Shown piece by piece: positions 33,331 to 45,252 of a DNA stretch of 64,000 nucleotides (position 1 is its first letter; every line of letters begins with the position of its first letter). The position numbers were made by a program, and so were the translations under genes. The DNA comes from Rosa chinensis (taxonomy: Eukaryota; Streptophyta; Magnoliopsida; Rosales; Rosaceae): the NCBI RefSeq assembly GCF_002994745.2, contig NC_037092.1:69415823-69479822 (forward strand). The letters run 5' to 3'. Below the pieces are notes generated by a model. It had not been told where the DNA came from and made no database searches. It saw only the letters and a program-made list of their open reading frames with translations.

Positions 33331-35246
33331 CCATCTCCAACGGTGGTGTCAAAATCCACCGTGGAGCTCCAACGGTAACATAAGGCCTGTGAAACCAACT
33401 CCAATAAATTTGTCAAATCCTACGTGTATTTGATATATCAACTTAATCTGTCAAATTTAACAGATCTCTCAAAACTGTCAAATGCCTCAAATAACTCATC
33501 TTCATCCGTCATCGTCTTCAAAGATTGCTTTTTTACCAAAATCAGAAAGGAATTGGTCTGTTCCCAAAAACCCAAACCGAGTGTTACCAAGTGCAAACTG
33601 AATACTGCCATAAAAAACAAGTGCAAACTGAAATGACTAAAATTTCTGTATTATAGTGTTACGGAGAAGTAAAAATTAAAATCTCTATAATTTTTCTACT
33701 CTAATTTTAACAATTTCTTTATTTTACAGATTTCTGTATTTATTACAACAATAAAATATTCTACATTTAAAATAAATCTAAAATAACGGCTAGTTAACAA
33801 CATCTATTTTATAACGGCTAGTTTACAATGGCTAGTTGAAGTCAACTTTTTGAATGCTTGCTTATGGTGTTCTAGCTGATTATATAGATGAGTACGTGCA
33901 TATTGGTGAAAGCACATTGATGATTCAGATACTAAATATCAAAGTAAATTGAAACTTGTAACAAGGAGTAATGGTTAACTGATACATACTTCGAATCAAA
34001 AACGGTAGAAGATCCAAACAACTCCAGCATCAAACATAGTCAAACTTCAACCTGGACTGCACAAAAGCAAGAGGAAAATGGGAACTGCTGAGTGGATCTT
34101 AAACAGTACATATATTCAAGTATATTTAAAATCACTACTCATATAGTCGATGTAAAATAATCTTATGTTGACTGTTTACATCTTTGTACAGTATTGAAGT
34201 ACAGGCAAGCGAAAGGAAGAGGATTCATAAAACTCCATCAGGACCCAACCCAGAAGGCAATCATCGCCCACCATCTAAGCAATGAACAATTATCCACTTG
34301 TACCTAACATAGTAAGTTGAACTAATTAAGGATCATTACATTGGTTAGAGACAAGAGAACTTGAAAACAAAGGTAAGGCATGATGGGGATGGTAAGAGGG
34401 GACCCTTTAAAATTAAACTCTAGCAGCTATCTACCTATCTGTTTCCAATCCTACATATGTAAATACCAACAATGGTAGCTACTTATTTTCTATGAATGAA
34501 CATGCACAACTAGAATTCTCCTCAGAGACCACTACGTTTGATAGTCTCCTTATCCCCAAAGTCAAAGCATGCTATGTAGGTGTAAATCAATCAAAGACAA
34601 TAAACCTGCACCTCATGTAATAAAACCAGTCAACGACCACCCAACAAAACTATGTAATGATTTGCTAGTGGGAAGGAGAAAAAAGTGAGGTTACAAGTGG
34701 AGTAAGGCACCGCCTACATTCCTGCTGCACAATCGATCAGCGTAGGTGTAGTCATTAAGCAGACAGAATCCACAATCAAGAACGATTAACAAATAGATGC
34801 ACAATCAAGAACCATTAAGAAAATGAAAACCCGAAAATTCGATTAAGAACAATCAAGAACCCAAAAATTTGACTAGCCTCTAATCAATCAAAACAAGCGA
34901 CGTAGGAAAAGAGGAAAACAAATAGAGAATTGGAGTGAGTCAACATGAACAAAGGTGGAGGAGGTGGCTCAACTGCGCTACCGCCTTCTTTCTCGGTTGA
35001 GATTCCATTGGAGTTGAAATGTTTTAGTCGTTGTGAGAGAGTGGAGCACGTGAAAAATTAATGACTTTTGCCATTGCTATATTTTTAGCGTTTGCTGTAG
35101 ATTTAGAGAATGTAATCTTCTCTCTCATCAAAATCTCTATTTTAAGGAAATGTTTAGGGAAGCTGTTGGAGTTAAAAATGACTCAATTTTCCCTAAAATA
35201 GAGAAAAAAATGAGGAAATGCAGAATATGTTAGAGTTGCTCTTATG
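33331..35246. mobile_element. Possible PIF/Harbinger-like element
   Basis: TTA followed by GACCATCTCCAACGG at about 33328 is mirrored by GTTAGAGTTGCTC followed by TTA at about 35246. The inverted ends are imperfect (GACCATCTCCAAC versus GAGCAACTCTAAC). TTA duplications and such ends fit PIF/Harbinger or similar elements. Nothing in the interior encodes a transposase, and the match could be coincidental. Confidence 0.3.
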
Positions 35247-36420
35247 AGAAAACTGTTGAAGTTACTCTAACAATTACTACTTATAGATCAAGTGCTTAAT
35301 GCCGCACAAATATTGCTTATAGACGAAGTACTTGATAAAGCACGCTTGTAGCTTACAAGCAATTCAAAGCAAGCAATTCAAGTCATTTCCCTTCCCAAGG
35401 GTATGAGGAGTAAAAATTCGTACAGTGAAGTAGAAAATTTGTAATTAATAAACAAAAAAAAAAAGGGGAAATGTACCTAGAGAAGTCACCTTTCCCCAAT
35501 TTTTCTCTCCCACAGTTATTTTTATCTTTTGCTTACCAAATACAGGTAAAAGGATTAAATTGATTTTCCCAAAAGCCCCAAATCTGTAATTTGCAACGCG
35601 ATATTTTGTCAACCCAAAATTGTTGCTTCAGCGAAATGCATTTTCAGCAAAAGTGCTGCTTAAACAAAATAATAAAATAATATAAATACAATAAGGCTAT
35701 GGATTTGCCCAAGCCAAACTCCCTAATTCCAGCAGACATGATGAGAATTACTTCTATCCCAAGGAGTTCAAATAGCATAATGCCAGATTCTAGTAATTAA
35801 AGCAATCCATATCTAACCAGAACAAGACTAGAGCACTATAGACATAGGGAAGTTACCGGCACCCTGTGGGAAATATAGGTGCCTCAATGCACTACTGTAA
35901 GACTATGCTACACAACATTTAACATAAACTCAAAAATTCACAGATGGTCGGTCATCACGTAATTAATGATTGTCAAGTATCATTTATGAGACAGCGGCGG
36001 TGGTATATCACTTCGAATGGGTTGGAAAAGACCATATTCAAGAACCTAGTAATGGCAAGCAGGTATTGCAGTTGCACAGGCCTTATGTGAGAGTCATGTC
36101 AGATCGATGCCAATCCCACATGAAGAGACTTGGAACCAGCTCAACACTAACCAAAAGCAAAGTCCATAGTTCAACAAACACATTTGAAAAGTTCAAATTT
36201 TAAACAAGTGCAACACACTTGGTGTTACCAGAGAAGAGAAATCTAGGCAGCAGGCAAGTACATTTTGTCACCAAATAGGCAATACTAATTCAATACAAAG
36301 CTGTTAAATGTTTTAACAATTACTAGACATTGAGAAAGAGAAAACAAAAAGAAATAAAGAAATTTAAGTGAGGAAGAAAATCAATGGCATTCTACAAGGA
36401 CCCACGCTTTGTCAATTTAA
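35247..36420. other. Non-coding spacer 3' of the UBC gene
   Basis: AT-rich, with an A-run at 35452-35464. The last few hundred bases may be UBC 3' UTR. I see no gene. Confidence 0.45.
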
Positions 36421-36480
36421 CACATCCTCCGACACACCTGAGCAGAGTAATTGAGAAAACGCTTGGCAGTGGATCATATT

Positions 36481-39400
36481 TCACAACATCTCTTGTGACT
36501 TTCTCACGCAACGGCCGACCTTCTTCTTGAAATCATCTCTCCGATCTCTCCATTCCTTCTGCAACACACATACCAACATGATGTTAGGAACAACATATCT
36601 ATTAACGATATGCAACATAACCATAAGTTTAACTTAATTGTCAAACAACAATGACCACAACCAGAATCAGCACATATCCAGGAAAAGTAAAAGAAGTCCC
36701 AAATTGTTAAGTTCAACAAATTTGAACATAGCCCTTGATGGATCATCACCAAGATACCAAAATGGTAACACAAAGAAAAGTTTTGCTTATGGCACAGCAT
36801 TGCAAAACACTCGTGTGGCAGTCTAAAGCTTTTTCCGTCATCCAAATGGCTAGAATCAAATAACCAGTTTACTTCTGTTATTGCAGCTTAAAAATGTGGT
36901 CATGGGTCTAGATTTACCAAAGACATTCTTCAGCCGTCCTACATTTTACCAGCATGAAGCCCTGGAATACGACACAGATATGTGCTTTTTGTCCAGTTCA
37001 GAATTTTTCGCATAAAAATATGAACAACAACATCATGTTGCCCATGAAATAATATAAAACCTAAAAGCATGCACAATACAGTCTTGGCAGAACTCTAAAA
37101 CCAACATTATCACTAAATAAAAAACAGTCCAATCAATCTTTACACAAGTTCAATTTCACATGAAACCTAATGTAATCTGCAATTACCCAAAATTATTCAA
37201 CAATATAATTATGTTAATCAACATTTCATATATTCACCAAAATGATATATATAACTTTGCTCAGGTGCGGATATCTGCACCTAAGAAAAAAGATACGGAT
37301 TTCCAGTTTTGACCCACTTTTTGCATCTTAACCATTCAGTTTTTAGGTCCTAATGTATAGATTACCTCTGCAAAATTTCAGCCAAATTGGTGATCGTTAA
37401 GGCATCCAAAACTGCAATTTACACGAACGAACCGAATCTGCCGAACCGGAACCGTTCGTGTACATTGTTGTAAATTGCAGTTTTGGACGCCTTAACAATC
37501 ACCAATTTGGCTGAAATTTTGCAGAGGTGATCTATACATTAGGACCTAAAAACTGAACGGTTAAGATGTGAAAATATGATCGAAAAGTGGGTCAAAACCT
37601 AAAATCCGTACCTAAGAAAAACTGCGGACGTCCGCAGTGGAGAAGCGCTATATATATATATATATAATACGTATATCTAGTTCTCGATATAACTCTCACC
37701 TTCACTCCAGGCGTTGATAATATTCAGGATGAAATAAAGGAAAGATTTTGAAAACAAAATGAGTAGTCATAATACATCAAAAGAACCACTTACAGCAGCT
37801 TCAACATTTGCAGGAGATTCGTCATTTGGACTGGATAGCATTGATATTATACTCAAAACTATGCTTTCAACCTGGAAAAACAAAATTTTTACATTTGTTA
37901 AAGCAGTACTCTGGTCTTTTTTGGTTAAAAAGCAAATAAGTTAATTTCTATATACAGTGTTCATTGTTTATCAGCAACAGAAGAAGTAAATTCAGAAAGG
38001 GGAAAAGAAACAAAATCAATTACCGCTTCTGTATAAAAGAACTGACTAATGCAGGAAGAGGAGATCTGCTTGAATTGACTAACTACATAAACAGGCCCGT
38101 AAGTACTAATCACTAATCATCCCTTCACGAATCCCCAAGGTTGGGCCATCAATATCTTTTATCGAACCTTAGGGTACACCTCAGAATGTTACAGCTAATA
38201 GATATCTATATGGTGAGCTTCAATGATCTTATAACTACATGGTGAACTTAAATGATCTTATAAAGCTCTGTATAAGCTATTGCCATTGGATCAGGAAGAG
38301 ACAAGTAGTGTATGTGATGTCAATAATGTTCTCTGACAATATGTTATCAATTCAGTAAAATTTGAATGGTTTGATACATGTCATCTGCATGGGTCCATAA
38401 TATAGTCCTATGACTTCCACTCTCATCAATTTGCAAGGACATCATTAATGGGCACTGACAGTATATCATGTTTCTGTTTTAACTGAAATCATGTTCACAT
38501 TGATAAGCTTTATAAGCTAGACAGTATTGATTAAGCTATTTGATCATTTTATTTCGTATGCTGAGTTATAAGATGACACTGGTTTATTGATAACATTAAC
38601 TATCTTTTATATATGATCTTGAACCATCTTTTTCTCAGCCATTTTATTTTTATACTAGTGTTTGGACAATATTAACCCAAGGAATCAAACTGTAGGTAAT
38701 GAAGAATAGCCCACGATGGCAGCAGGCCTGGTAAAGCTCAGAAATTCAGAAGACAGTACTGTTAGTAAATCCATACCGTATGCACAGGTGTCCAACGCTC
38801 ACTTGCAAGCTCATAACCATTTGGATCATCACCAGGTGGATGCAGAATGGAAATGCAAACACGCCCGTCAGGATAAACTTCAAATGAACAATAAACAAGA
38901 TCAATATTCTAATAACAAGGGAAAAATTTTAAACAAATAACATAAAGAAGAGTCGCATGATAGAAAGAAGAGAAACCAACCATTTGGATGCCATAACTCC
39001 GAAGTAAACTTCACTGTTGGAGGGCTGTTCGGGTAATTAGAAGGAAAACTCATGATGGCGTTGAAAAATCCTCCCTCACTGCAATTAGATAATAGATAAG
39101 GACAAAAGTGATATGTAGGCACCTTGACAAACGCCACTACAAATCTCAAGTTAAGAGGAAAAAAAGAAGAAAAGAGAGAAGGTATTACCAAAACAACACC
39201 CATACAATCTAGTCAATAAAACAACAAAATAGTAGCAAAAAAGATAAAGTACAACCAACCATTGGGATAGTGAGAATGCAAGCTGAGCTCAATACATGCC
39301 CAAAATATACCGCAATTTGTCAAACATTTCCCAATCAAATTTAGCCCTCCTATTGCCAACACATATCCTAACAGCCAAATTTAGCAATAATTAACCCAAA

Positions 39401-39986
39401 AGTAAAGTCTAAATATGAAACTTTCCACCATTACTAACTGTTTAAACTTAAAAAGAAACAATTCACATGCCGAATCACTTCCAACACTAAATCGGCGCCC
39501 ATACACCACAATCGAATTCAAAAACCTCCACTAGACAATTTCAATTAAACAAGCTTCCCAAGAAGCTCAATCAACCTCGATCCAATCCCAAAATGACAAA
39601 AAGGAATCACCGAAACACACGATCGCAGGCACAACAACAAAGCCCAATCAAGAAAAGCACGAAAAAAACTTTAACAGAAAAAAGAATCAAGAACGACGTA
39701 CTATAGCGTATCGGGAGGTCCAATAATTGTGACGCTCCACTCAAAGATATTGTTCTCATCGACCAGCCCCGCCGAGAACCCATCCACAGGGTTCTTGCAA
39801 AGATCTGCAACAATCCAAAAAACGAAGAATCAGATTCAACCGAAACTGATCCTAATCAATCCAATCGGATAAACCTTTACACAATCAGAACCGATATGAA
39901 TCTTCCGGAACCGGATTGAATTGAGAGCTTAGATTACTACCTTTGAGCTGTTTCTGGAGGAGAAGGCTTGCTTGAGAGGCCGCCAT
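36481..39986 (-). CDS. UBC7: Ubiquitin-conjugating enzyme E2, UBC7/13/14 class, 6 exons, 167 aa
   Basis: Exons (minus): 39986-39941, 39804-39702, 39078-38981, 38877-38777, 37871-37794, 36558-36481. Introns are GT/AG; joined length is 504 nt and open. The UBC fold starts at [15 protein letters not shown] and includes [19 protein letters not shown] and [19 protein letters not shown]. The HPN motif ends at residue ~82 and the catalytic Cys is in [10 protein letters not shown] (~90). The acidic insertion [17 protein letters not shown] after the Cys is diagnostic of the UBC7/UBE2G class, which works with ER-associated degradation E3 ligases and builds Lys48-linked ubiquitin chains. The C-terminal helices end KSQEML. 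Length matches the Arabidopsis UBC7 group. A foldback element lies in intron 5, and a relic of exon 6 is at 26437. No defect seen. Confidence 0.95.
37255..37654. mobile_element. Foldback MITE in UBC intron 5
   Basis: A left arm of about 180 bp (from GCTCAGGTGCGGATATC near 37259) and a right arm ending near 37650 (CGGACGTCCGCAGTGG) are inverted copies around a small centre at about 37425-37460. Blocks such as CCAATTTGGCTGAAATTTTG match between arms. AT-rich repeats (TATATATA) flank both ends and may be the TSD. The structure fits a Mutator-like foldback MITE. It does not touch the splice sites at 37793 and 36559. Confidence 0.8.
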
Positions 39987-40084
39987 GGAAGAGAGAGAGA
40001 GAAAGAGCTGGCCTGAGTTGCGAAGGCGGAGAGAGAAAAGCTAGAGCGAGAAAGAAGAGAGAGACTTATAAAGCCGACACTTTG

Positions 40085-40100
40085 TGTGTATTTATAAACG
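40085..40100 (-). promoter_or_regulatory. TATA box of the UBC gene
   Basis: CGTTTATAAATACACAC on the minus strand lies about 105 bp upstream of the UBC ATG (39986). A pyrimidine-rich CTCTCTCTTC leader follows, as in many plant housekeeping genes. Confidence 0.6.
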
Positions 40101-40109
40101 GAAAAGAAA

Positions 40110-40589
40110 GTTCTGAATGTGGACTCTCCTCTGTATGGAGCTTTCACTGCGCGAATGAGTTGGGATATTGATGATCGTCTACGTGCGTCTGTATGGGAAC
40201 CGGTGGTGGGACGAATGGTATTGTGCCACGTGGATCGTCCAGTGGAACAGGCGGCGTGATAATAGATTCTAGTAGGTTCTTTTTCAGGCTGCGGATTTTA
40301 CCACCGCGATCATAGATATTCGGGCATCGTCGGCGGGTCCCGAATCGCTTGAGTGACTTTTCCCTCCCTCTCAAAATGGTAAGAATTTTTAAACTTCCAA
40401 CTTTTTCTAGTCTCCGAATTTGAATTGGGAAAAAAAGGATTTGAATTGGAAACCGTCAATTTTATGAGACTTTGAAATTCTTGACCTTAAGAATTGGACC
40501 AATGATCAGGATCTCATTGCCTCCATACTTATAAGTTCATTCAAAAAACGTTACACATTTTTATCAAGCGTTATCATTATTCATTTATT
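40110..40589. other. UBC upstream region
   Basis: GC-richer promoter-proximal DNA (CCACGTGGATCG near 40227 contains a G-box-like CACGTG) passing into AT-rich spacer. No coding signal. Confidence 0.45.
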
Positions 40590-41796
40590 TTATCCAACCT
40601 TACATTTCTGAACATGATAATGCATTGTTAATGGCTCCGGTTTCGTTGGAGGATTTTTTTTAGAGCTGTTCATAGCATAGGTCCTTTGAAAGCACCTAAG
40701 CTTGATGGTCTTTCTACTATTTTTTATCGTACTTTCTGTAATCAGGTCAAAGATCCTTTATTCAGATTAGTTTCTGACTTTTTTTCTTCGAATATTGATT
40801 AATCTTATTCCAAAGAAGGAAAATCCGAAAACAGTGAATCACTATCGACCAATAAATCTTTCTAATGTTGCTTACAAGGTCATTACAAAGATTGTAACAA
40901 ACAGACTTCGTCCTTTACTGAATAAATGTATCTTCTAATAACAAAGGAGCCTTTGCTCAAGGTAAATCTATTCATGATAATATTCTTATCGCTCATGAAT
41001 TATTTTCTATGTTCGATAAAAAAACGTGAGAAGATGGGTTCTATGGCAATCAAAATTGATTAGAAAAAGCTTATGACTTTCTTCATTGGGACTATTTGAT
41101 TGCTTGTTTGCAAGCATTTGGTTTTTGTAATAAATGGATTAGCCTAATTAAAAATTGCCTAGGTATTGTCTCTTTTACTATTCTTCTTAACGGTTGTCCT
41201 TAGGGTTCTTCTAAGCCTAACAGATGGATTAGACTGGGAGATCCTCTTTCACCTTACTTATTTATTCTAGCTATGGAACCCTTCATTAGGAGTTTAAATG
41301 ATCTTACTACTAGGTCTAAAACACATGTTGTTGGTATCTTGACTTCTACCCATGATTTTAAGGTTTCAAATCTTATTTTTGCAAAAGCTCCATACTCAGC
41401 AGCAAAAAATATTTTGCATACTTTAAATCTTTTTTTCGGAAGCATCAGGTCAGCAAATAAATTATCTTAAATCTACAGTTTATTTTTCAAATAATATTTC
41501 GTCCTTTGTTAAAAGAGATATTGCTTGTTGTTTAGGCATTCAACATAAATCTTCTATTGGTAGGTATCTAGGAGTTCAGAATATTGTATGCCAGAAGGAT
41601 CCTCTTAATTTTAATGATCTGAAGGTTAAGATTCAGAAAAAAGTTAGCTAGTTGGAAAGCCAATACTCTTTCTCGAGGAGGTAAGTTAACCTTACTTAAA
41701 TCAAATCTGTCCGGGATGTCTAATCATATTCTTTCTTGTTTTAAGAGTCCTTGTAGTCTGTCTGATAGAATTAATAAAGAATTTAGGCAGTTTTTG
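40590..41796 (+). pseudogene. LINE reverse transcriptase, 5' piece of a split LINE
   Basis: Frames on the plus strand read as a plant L1-type reverse transcriptase: SIGPLKAPKLDGLSTIFYRT (~40668), LIPKKENPKTVNHYRPINLS (~40803), then KVITKIVTNRLRPLL and DPLSPYLFILAMEPFIRSLN (~41243). It ends INKEFRQFL at 41796. There are many frameshifts and stops. The RT catalytic-loop region near 41380 is damaged. The sequence stops mid-codon at a nested insertion, and matching LINE sequence resumes at 55799. Confidence 0.85.
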
Positions 41797-41987
41797 TGAT
41801 GACTTGGCTTTTTGTTATTTAATTCTTGTTATTAATAATGGACCAGTTGTACGAATTATTGTTGTTATGCTTTGTTCTTATGTTACCTGTGATTTGGAAA
41901 TATTTTCAGAAGAATAATGATTCGAAACACATAGTTTTAGGCAGCTCAAAGGTTGACGTTTTATACATGGAGTTTCTCCAAAACTTC

Positions 41988-42495
41988 TGTACCTACATGT
42001 GCTAGAACGAGCATAATTAGCTATAATGAGCCACGCTCATTGTACCGCCAGAGGCACCGACTCTCACCAGGGGGATGACCTGCGAAGTCACGGCCAGGCG
42101 GGCTACCGCTCGAGCCCTGGATCGCCCCCAGATCACCGCTGACGAGCCGCCACGCGCCGCGTCAAGATAGCATCAGAAGCTCCAGACGCTGGGAATCGAA
42201 GCACATCAGTCCCACATCGGAAACAAGAAGAAGATCAACCTCTTCCTTACCTATAAAAGGTTCTCTCATCTCTCCTCATTAATTACGCAATTACTACTCA
42301 TTTATTGTTATGCTGCGCATATACAGTGACTGACTTAGGCATCGGAGAAGTGAAGATCGCCCAATGCGGTCTCCCTCTGACGCCCTGTTTATCGTGTTAC
42401 AGCGAACAGGAATCACCTAATCCTAGGAGTAGCGGTCCGCCCACCGAACTCGCGTTAAGCAAGGAATCGGCTACCGCCGGACTTGAGCATTAACA
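41988..42495 (+). repeat. 5' LTR of gypsy A
   Basis: Begins TGTACCTACATGTGC and ends GCATTAACA. The TATA box CTATAAAAGG at 42251-42260 is the likely promoter of the genomic RNA. Confidence 0.95.
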
Positions 42496-42496
42496 T

Positions 42497-42514
42497 TGGC
42501 GCCGTCTGTGGGAA
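42497..42514 (+). promoter_or_regulatory. Primer-binding site of gypsy A
   Basis: TGGCGCCGTCTGTGGGAA one base after the 5' LTR. The first ten bases suit the 3' end of tRNA-Asp, the usual primer in this lineage; the tRNA is inferred. Confidence 0.8.
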
Positions 42515-42548
42515 GCCTTGAACAAGAGGTCATCCAGCCACAATCACC

Positions 42549-45252
42549 ATGACTAATGACAGCGGGGGGAACGCTGAAGAGCAGGCAGATCAATCCGCCA
42601 TTCCCCAACCCACCAACCTAGCGGTAGGCATCAACCGCGCGTTATTTACCACCCCAGTCAACCCCGGCGGTAAGACAAACCCAAGTCAACCCCGACGGTG
42701 AGACAAACCCAAATAGCAGCCGCCCGCCAGGCCAAGACCTCGCCTCCCTATACGAGCTGGCACTGGCGGATCTTCACAAGGCGAACAGAGAACGTGAACA
42801 AGAGAGTAAGGAAAAGGCCGAAGCCCAGAGGCAGGTGGCCACGCTTGTGTCCCGCTTCGATGAGCTAAAGAAAACGTTGGAGGCAACCGCCAACCCGGCA
42901 CGAAGTGAGCAGTCACGAAGCACCAGGCATAGCCGACCCGGCACGGGAGCATTGATACCAGCACCGATTGTACACATGCAAGTCCCGCTGCACCCACCAG
43001 AGCTAGCAGGAATGGGACCACCCCTTGCACCCCAGCTAATGTTGGAACAGGAGGCGGAGTCATCACTGCACACCCACCGCTCGAGACCTAGGGCGAGAAC
43101 AGAGGGAAACCCGCCATCTCCCAGGCGAGGATCGGTTCAACGAAGTGCCCGCCTGGACCCTGCCGGCGACGCAATCGCTCAAATACTGGAAAGGATGCAG
43201 CAGCTGGAACAAAGGTTAATCCGGGCGAAATCGGGCACCCCTGCACCGGCTTCAAACCCACTTTTCGATGCCAGGCCAGGACCATTTACCGCTGCAATCT
43301 TGCTGGCCGTCAGATCGGCGTATGCAAAGACCCCTAAAATGTCACATTACAGCGGTAAGACTGATCCCTTCGTCCATATGGACACCTTCAAGAAAGTCAC
43401 CAACAACAAGGGATTCGATGACGCCACCCTGTGCCACTTGTTCAGTGAAACGCTGGACAATGAGGCAATGAATTGGTTCTTCGAGTGCCCGCCGGGATCC
43501 ATTGACTCATTTCAGGCATTATCGCATGCTTTCCTTTCTCGGTTCATCCTACTGTCCGCCGGGCACCACAACACAAGCCAACTGTTCAACGTCAAGCAGG
43601 GTACGGAGGAGACACTGAAGGCGTTCGTCACAAGGTGGCAAGCGGCAGCATCTCAGTGCCGTGATCTCGATAAAATAATGGCTTCGGCGGCTTTTAAGCA
43701 GGGACTCCTCAAAGGGCCATTTCTCTATCACCTCAACTATAATCATCCAAATGCGGTATACGACCACCTCATGAGTGAGGCGGTCATTTATGCCCAAGCA
43801 GAATTCATCACATATGGGGAGACCCCACCGCCACCAGCGGCATTGGCAAAGTCAACACAACCCTCCTCCAGTCAGCAAGGGACCGCTAATAAAACCTCCA
43901 CACCGCCAACTGACAAGAAGAGGGAGTGGCAGCAGGGTCAGTACCAAAACAAGCGGCAAAAGGATCAGCACTACAAGGGAAACCGCCCATCCCATGGGGA
44001 CAACCGCAACAAACATGCGGAGTCTTCCCAACGGTATGCAGTATTTACAGTCCTCACGGCTTCACATGAAGAAATATACAATCAATGCAAGGATCAGATC
44101 CCACTGCCGCCCTCGAGAAAATACCCAAAAACAGGAAAGCCAAGGAACACCGGCAGGTGGTGCAAATACCACAAGGACAGCGGTCACAATACCAACAGCT
44201 GCAACGCCCTAAAAACGGCCATCGAGACCTTGTACCGGGACGACAAGCTTGAGCAGTTCAAAGTACCCCAACCGCCACATGTGATCGCCGATATTGAGCC
44301 CATGGGCCGCATCAACACAATCGACGGAGGTGCTCCAATCACCAGCATGTCTCACAGAGCTAGAAAGCGTTATGCTCGAGCTAATCACCCAAAGGAAGTC
44401 TGCAACATCCGCTACGAAAGATCCGCCAAACTTCCAAGGTCTGGTTGGGAACCCATTATCTTCTCAGAGGAGGAGGAACGCGGAGTACATCTGCCCCATG
44501 ACTATCCTTTCTTGATTGACGCTATTCTAGGCAAAATGTCAGTGGGAAGAATTCTGGTTGACAGCGGTTCCGTTATGTTCAACGGTTGTTACAAAAACCT
44601 TAAGAGGAACAGAAAATTGCTCCAGGACCATGAACCACTGCTCAGCTTCTCCGGTGACGTCACTCAACCGCTGGGCTCTGACTATATGAGGCTCGTTATG
44701 GGCACTAGTCTATGTATGGCTGAAATACATACGGAGTTCATAGTCGTCGATTGTTTGAGTTCATACAACGCCATTATCGGTCGGCCGACGCTCAACAAAC
44801 TCAAGTGCATCATCGTCGGGTACATGCTGCTCATGAAATTCCCCACACCCAGCGGCACAGGATGTGTCAAGGGAAGTCAACAATTGGCACGCGAGTGTTT
44901 TTCTACTACCATAGCACAATCAGCCCGCCGCCAAGAGATCCTAGCGGTAGGTAGTCCGCCACTGCCACCAAACATTTTTGAGGACCCCAGGGAGGATGAA
45001 AAGAAGTACGTAAGGAAGGAGCCGGTCAACCCAGAAACATCACTAAGGGTTGTCAGCATCTCGGACGAGCACCCTGAGCGGACGGTCCGCATAGGCGCTC
45101 AATTGGACCCAGAGCTGGCGGTGGAGCTCACTCAGTTCCTACGTGACAACGCTACAGTCTTTGCCTGGTCATATGCAGACATGCCAGGTATCTCCCCTGA
45201 AATCATCTCACACAAGTTGAGCATCAAACCATCCTTTTACCCTATCAAATAG
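42549..45252 (+). pseudogene. gag: Gypsy A Gag and protease, frame broken at the N terminus
   Basis: The ATG at 42549 opens a frame that hits a TGA near 42700. The main frame (42835-45252, 805 codons) holds the rest. The cause is visible: a 28-bp unit starting GTCAACCCCGGCGG is tandemly duplicated at about 42657-42712, shifting the frame by one. The capsid domain (MDTFKKVTNNKGFDDATLC, LSRFILLSAGHHNTSQLFNV) precedes a zinc-knuckle-like CKYHKDSGHNTNSC. The aspartic protease follows (GRILVDSGSVMFNG at ~44545). The frame ends at TAG 45250, where a Gln codon before KRRAF is expected. Confidence 0.85.

Noticed and set aside
36440..36845. Minus-strand ORF 36504-36845 as a separate gene
   Set aside because: It spans the UBC intron 5/exon 6 border in the wrong frame.
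37255..37654. MicroRNA precursor
   Set aside because: The arms are too long and nearly perfect, with terminal features of a MITE. Without small-RNA data no mature miRNA can be proposed.
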